A stretch of 25,902 bases of DNA from an uncultured Clostridia bacterium (GTDB lineage Bacteria > Bacillota > Clostridia > TANB77 > CAG-508), in contig CALXNI010000029.1 of the NCBI GenBank assembly GCA_944389715.1, forward strand, positions 1 to 25,902, in the 5' to 3' direction. A program made the position numbers and the translations under genes. This document shows positions 25,354 through 25,902 of this stretch, piece after piece. The stretch's first letter is position 1. Each line of letters begins with the position of its first letter. Under the pieces are notes generated by a model. It had not been told where the DNA came from, searched no databases, and saw nothing but the letters and a program-made list of their open reading frames with translations.

Positions 25354-25378
25354 GTAGGGACGGCAAGAAAGCCGTCCG
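25354..25378 (+). repeat. REP-like palindrome between ddl and yqeK
   Basis: GTAGGGACGGCA, a short loop, then GCCGTCCG. A well-preserved copy, same orientation as most others in the window. Confidence 0.85.
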
Positions 25379-25430
25379 TAAAACAAAAAATATTTAATAT
25401 TACAATTTGAATAATAGAAAGGGTTTATAA

Positions 25431-25902
25431 ATGGAATTAGAAGAAATACAAAAATTTGTAAAAGGACATTTATCAGAAAAAAGATATATACATAGTGTGG
25501 GTGTAATGCAGCGTTCAGAAGAATTAGCATTAAAATATGGAGCGGATGTAGAAACAGCAAAAAAAATAGGAATTGCACATGATGTAGCAAAAGAAATGAC
25601 TGAAGAAGAAAAATTAAAATATGTAAAAGAAAACAACATCGAAATTGATGATATTGAAAGACAGAATACAGGGCTTCTTCATGCAAAAATAGGAAAAGAT
25701 ATAGCTATAAAAAAATTTGGATTTACTGAAAGTATGGGACAAGCTATAGCAAACCATACAACAGGAAATAAAGATATGGACATATATTCTAAAATTTTAT
25801 TTATTGCAGATAGGACAAGCAAAGATAGAAATTTTGAAGACTTAAAAACTCTAAATAAAATAATAGAAGGAAAAAATATAGACGAAGTAATTTTATATAT
25901 AT
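25431..25902 (+). CDS. yqeK: HD-domain hydrolase YqeK (partial, runs off the window)
   Basis: 157 codons are visible from the ATG at 25431 (upstream AGAAAGGG); the 3' end lies outside the window. It has the HD-domain metal ligands: H21 (RYIHSVGVMQ), H50-D51 (GIAHDVAKEM), H84 (LLHAKIG), H109 (ANHTTG) and D127 (IADRTSKDR). This pattern and the EIQKFVKGHLSEKRYIHSVGV start match YqeK, a symmetrical diadenosine-tetraphosphate hydrolase often found near nadD and ribosome-silencing-factor genes. Missing from simple ORF lists only because it is open-ended. No in-phase CGG in the part seen. Confidence 0.9.
   Translation, partial: MELEEIQKFVKGHLSEKRYIHSVGVMQRSEELALKYGADVETAKKIGIAHDVAKEMTEEEKLKYVKENNIEIDDIERQNTGLLHAKIGKDIAIKKFGFTESMGQAIANHTTGNKDMDIYSKILFIADRTSKDRNFEDLKTLNKIIEGKNIDEVILYI

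Overview
The window is AT-rich DNA from a low-GC, spore-forming Firmicute. It is most likely an uncultured member of the Clostridia, inferred from the sleB-ypeB germination pair, an alpha/beta-type small acid-soluble spore protein, teichoic-acid genes and strong AGA/ATA codon bias. I cannot name a species.

Layout. (1) 1-273: a cluster of REP-like palindromes. (2) 274-2131: sleB and ypeB. (3) 2132-2676: a REP, a 178-bp element bounded by perfect 23-bp inverted repeats, and an SASP gene ending at a terminator shared with the opposite strand. (4) 15347 down to 2694, minus strand: a long surface-polysaccharide operon. It contains a WecA/TagO initiating phosphotransferase, a Wzy-like polymerase, a GT4 transferase, a GT2 transferase, a Wzx flippase, a second GT2, a GT32 gene broken by an amber codon, a WecG/TagA transferase, a decayed membrane-protein gene, a WecB/MnaA epimerase and a GtrB/GtrA pair. 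A REP-associated tyrosine transposase (RAYT) is lodged between gtrB and gtrA. (5) 15348-15577: an intergenic region with good divergent sigma-A promoters. (6) 15578-22695, plus strand: a wall-teichoic-acid module of TarI, TarJ, two CDP-polyol phosphotransferases, an acyltransferase and a TagGH-type ABC exporter. (7) 22839-25902: murF, ddl and the 5' part of yqeK.

How it works together. WecA/TagO makes Und-PP-GlcNAc. WecB/MnaA and WecG/TagA would add ManNAc. TarI/TarJ and the phosphotransferases would build a polyol-phosphate polymer exported by TagGH. The GTs, Wzx and Wzy would assemble a second, flippase-dependent glycan. MurF and Ddl supply peptidoglycan precursors.

Main discovery candidate. 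Five genes (sleB, wzx, a GT2, tagG and murF) are each split by an apparent +1 frameshift. In all five, the codon in the reading frame at the break is CGG. Skipping its C restores the conserved protein and always inserts glycine (CGG-N read as GGN). By eye I found only one other in-phase CGG in any gene of the window, at the 3' end of the RAYT, where skipping the C gives Gly followed directly by a stop. About thirty or more CGG trinucleotides occur out of phase, and CGT, CGC and CGA are used as sense codons. This suggests that CGG is not a normal arginine codon here, and that the ribosome either skips its C or reads the quadruplet CGGN as glycine. One affected site is the Walker A loop of MurF, normally essential; another lies beside the predicted catalytic Glu of SleB. 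Systematic sequencing error is the main competing explanation.
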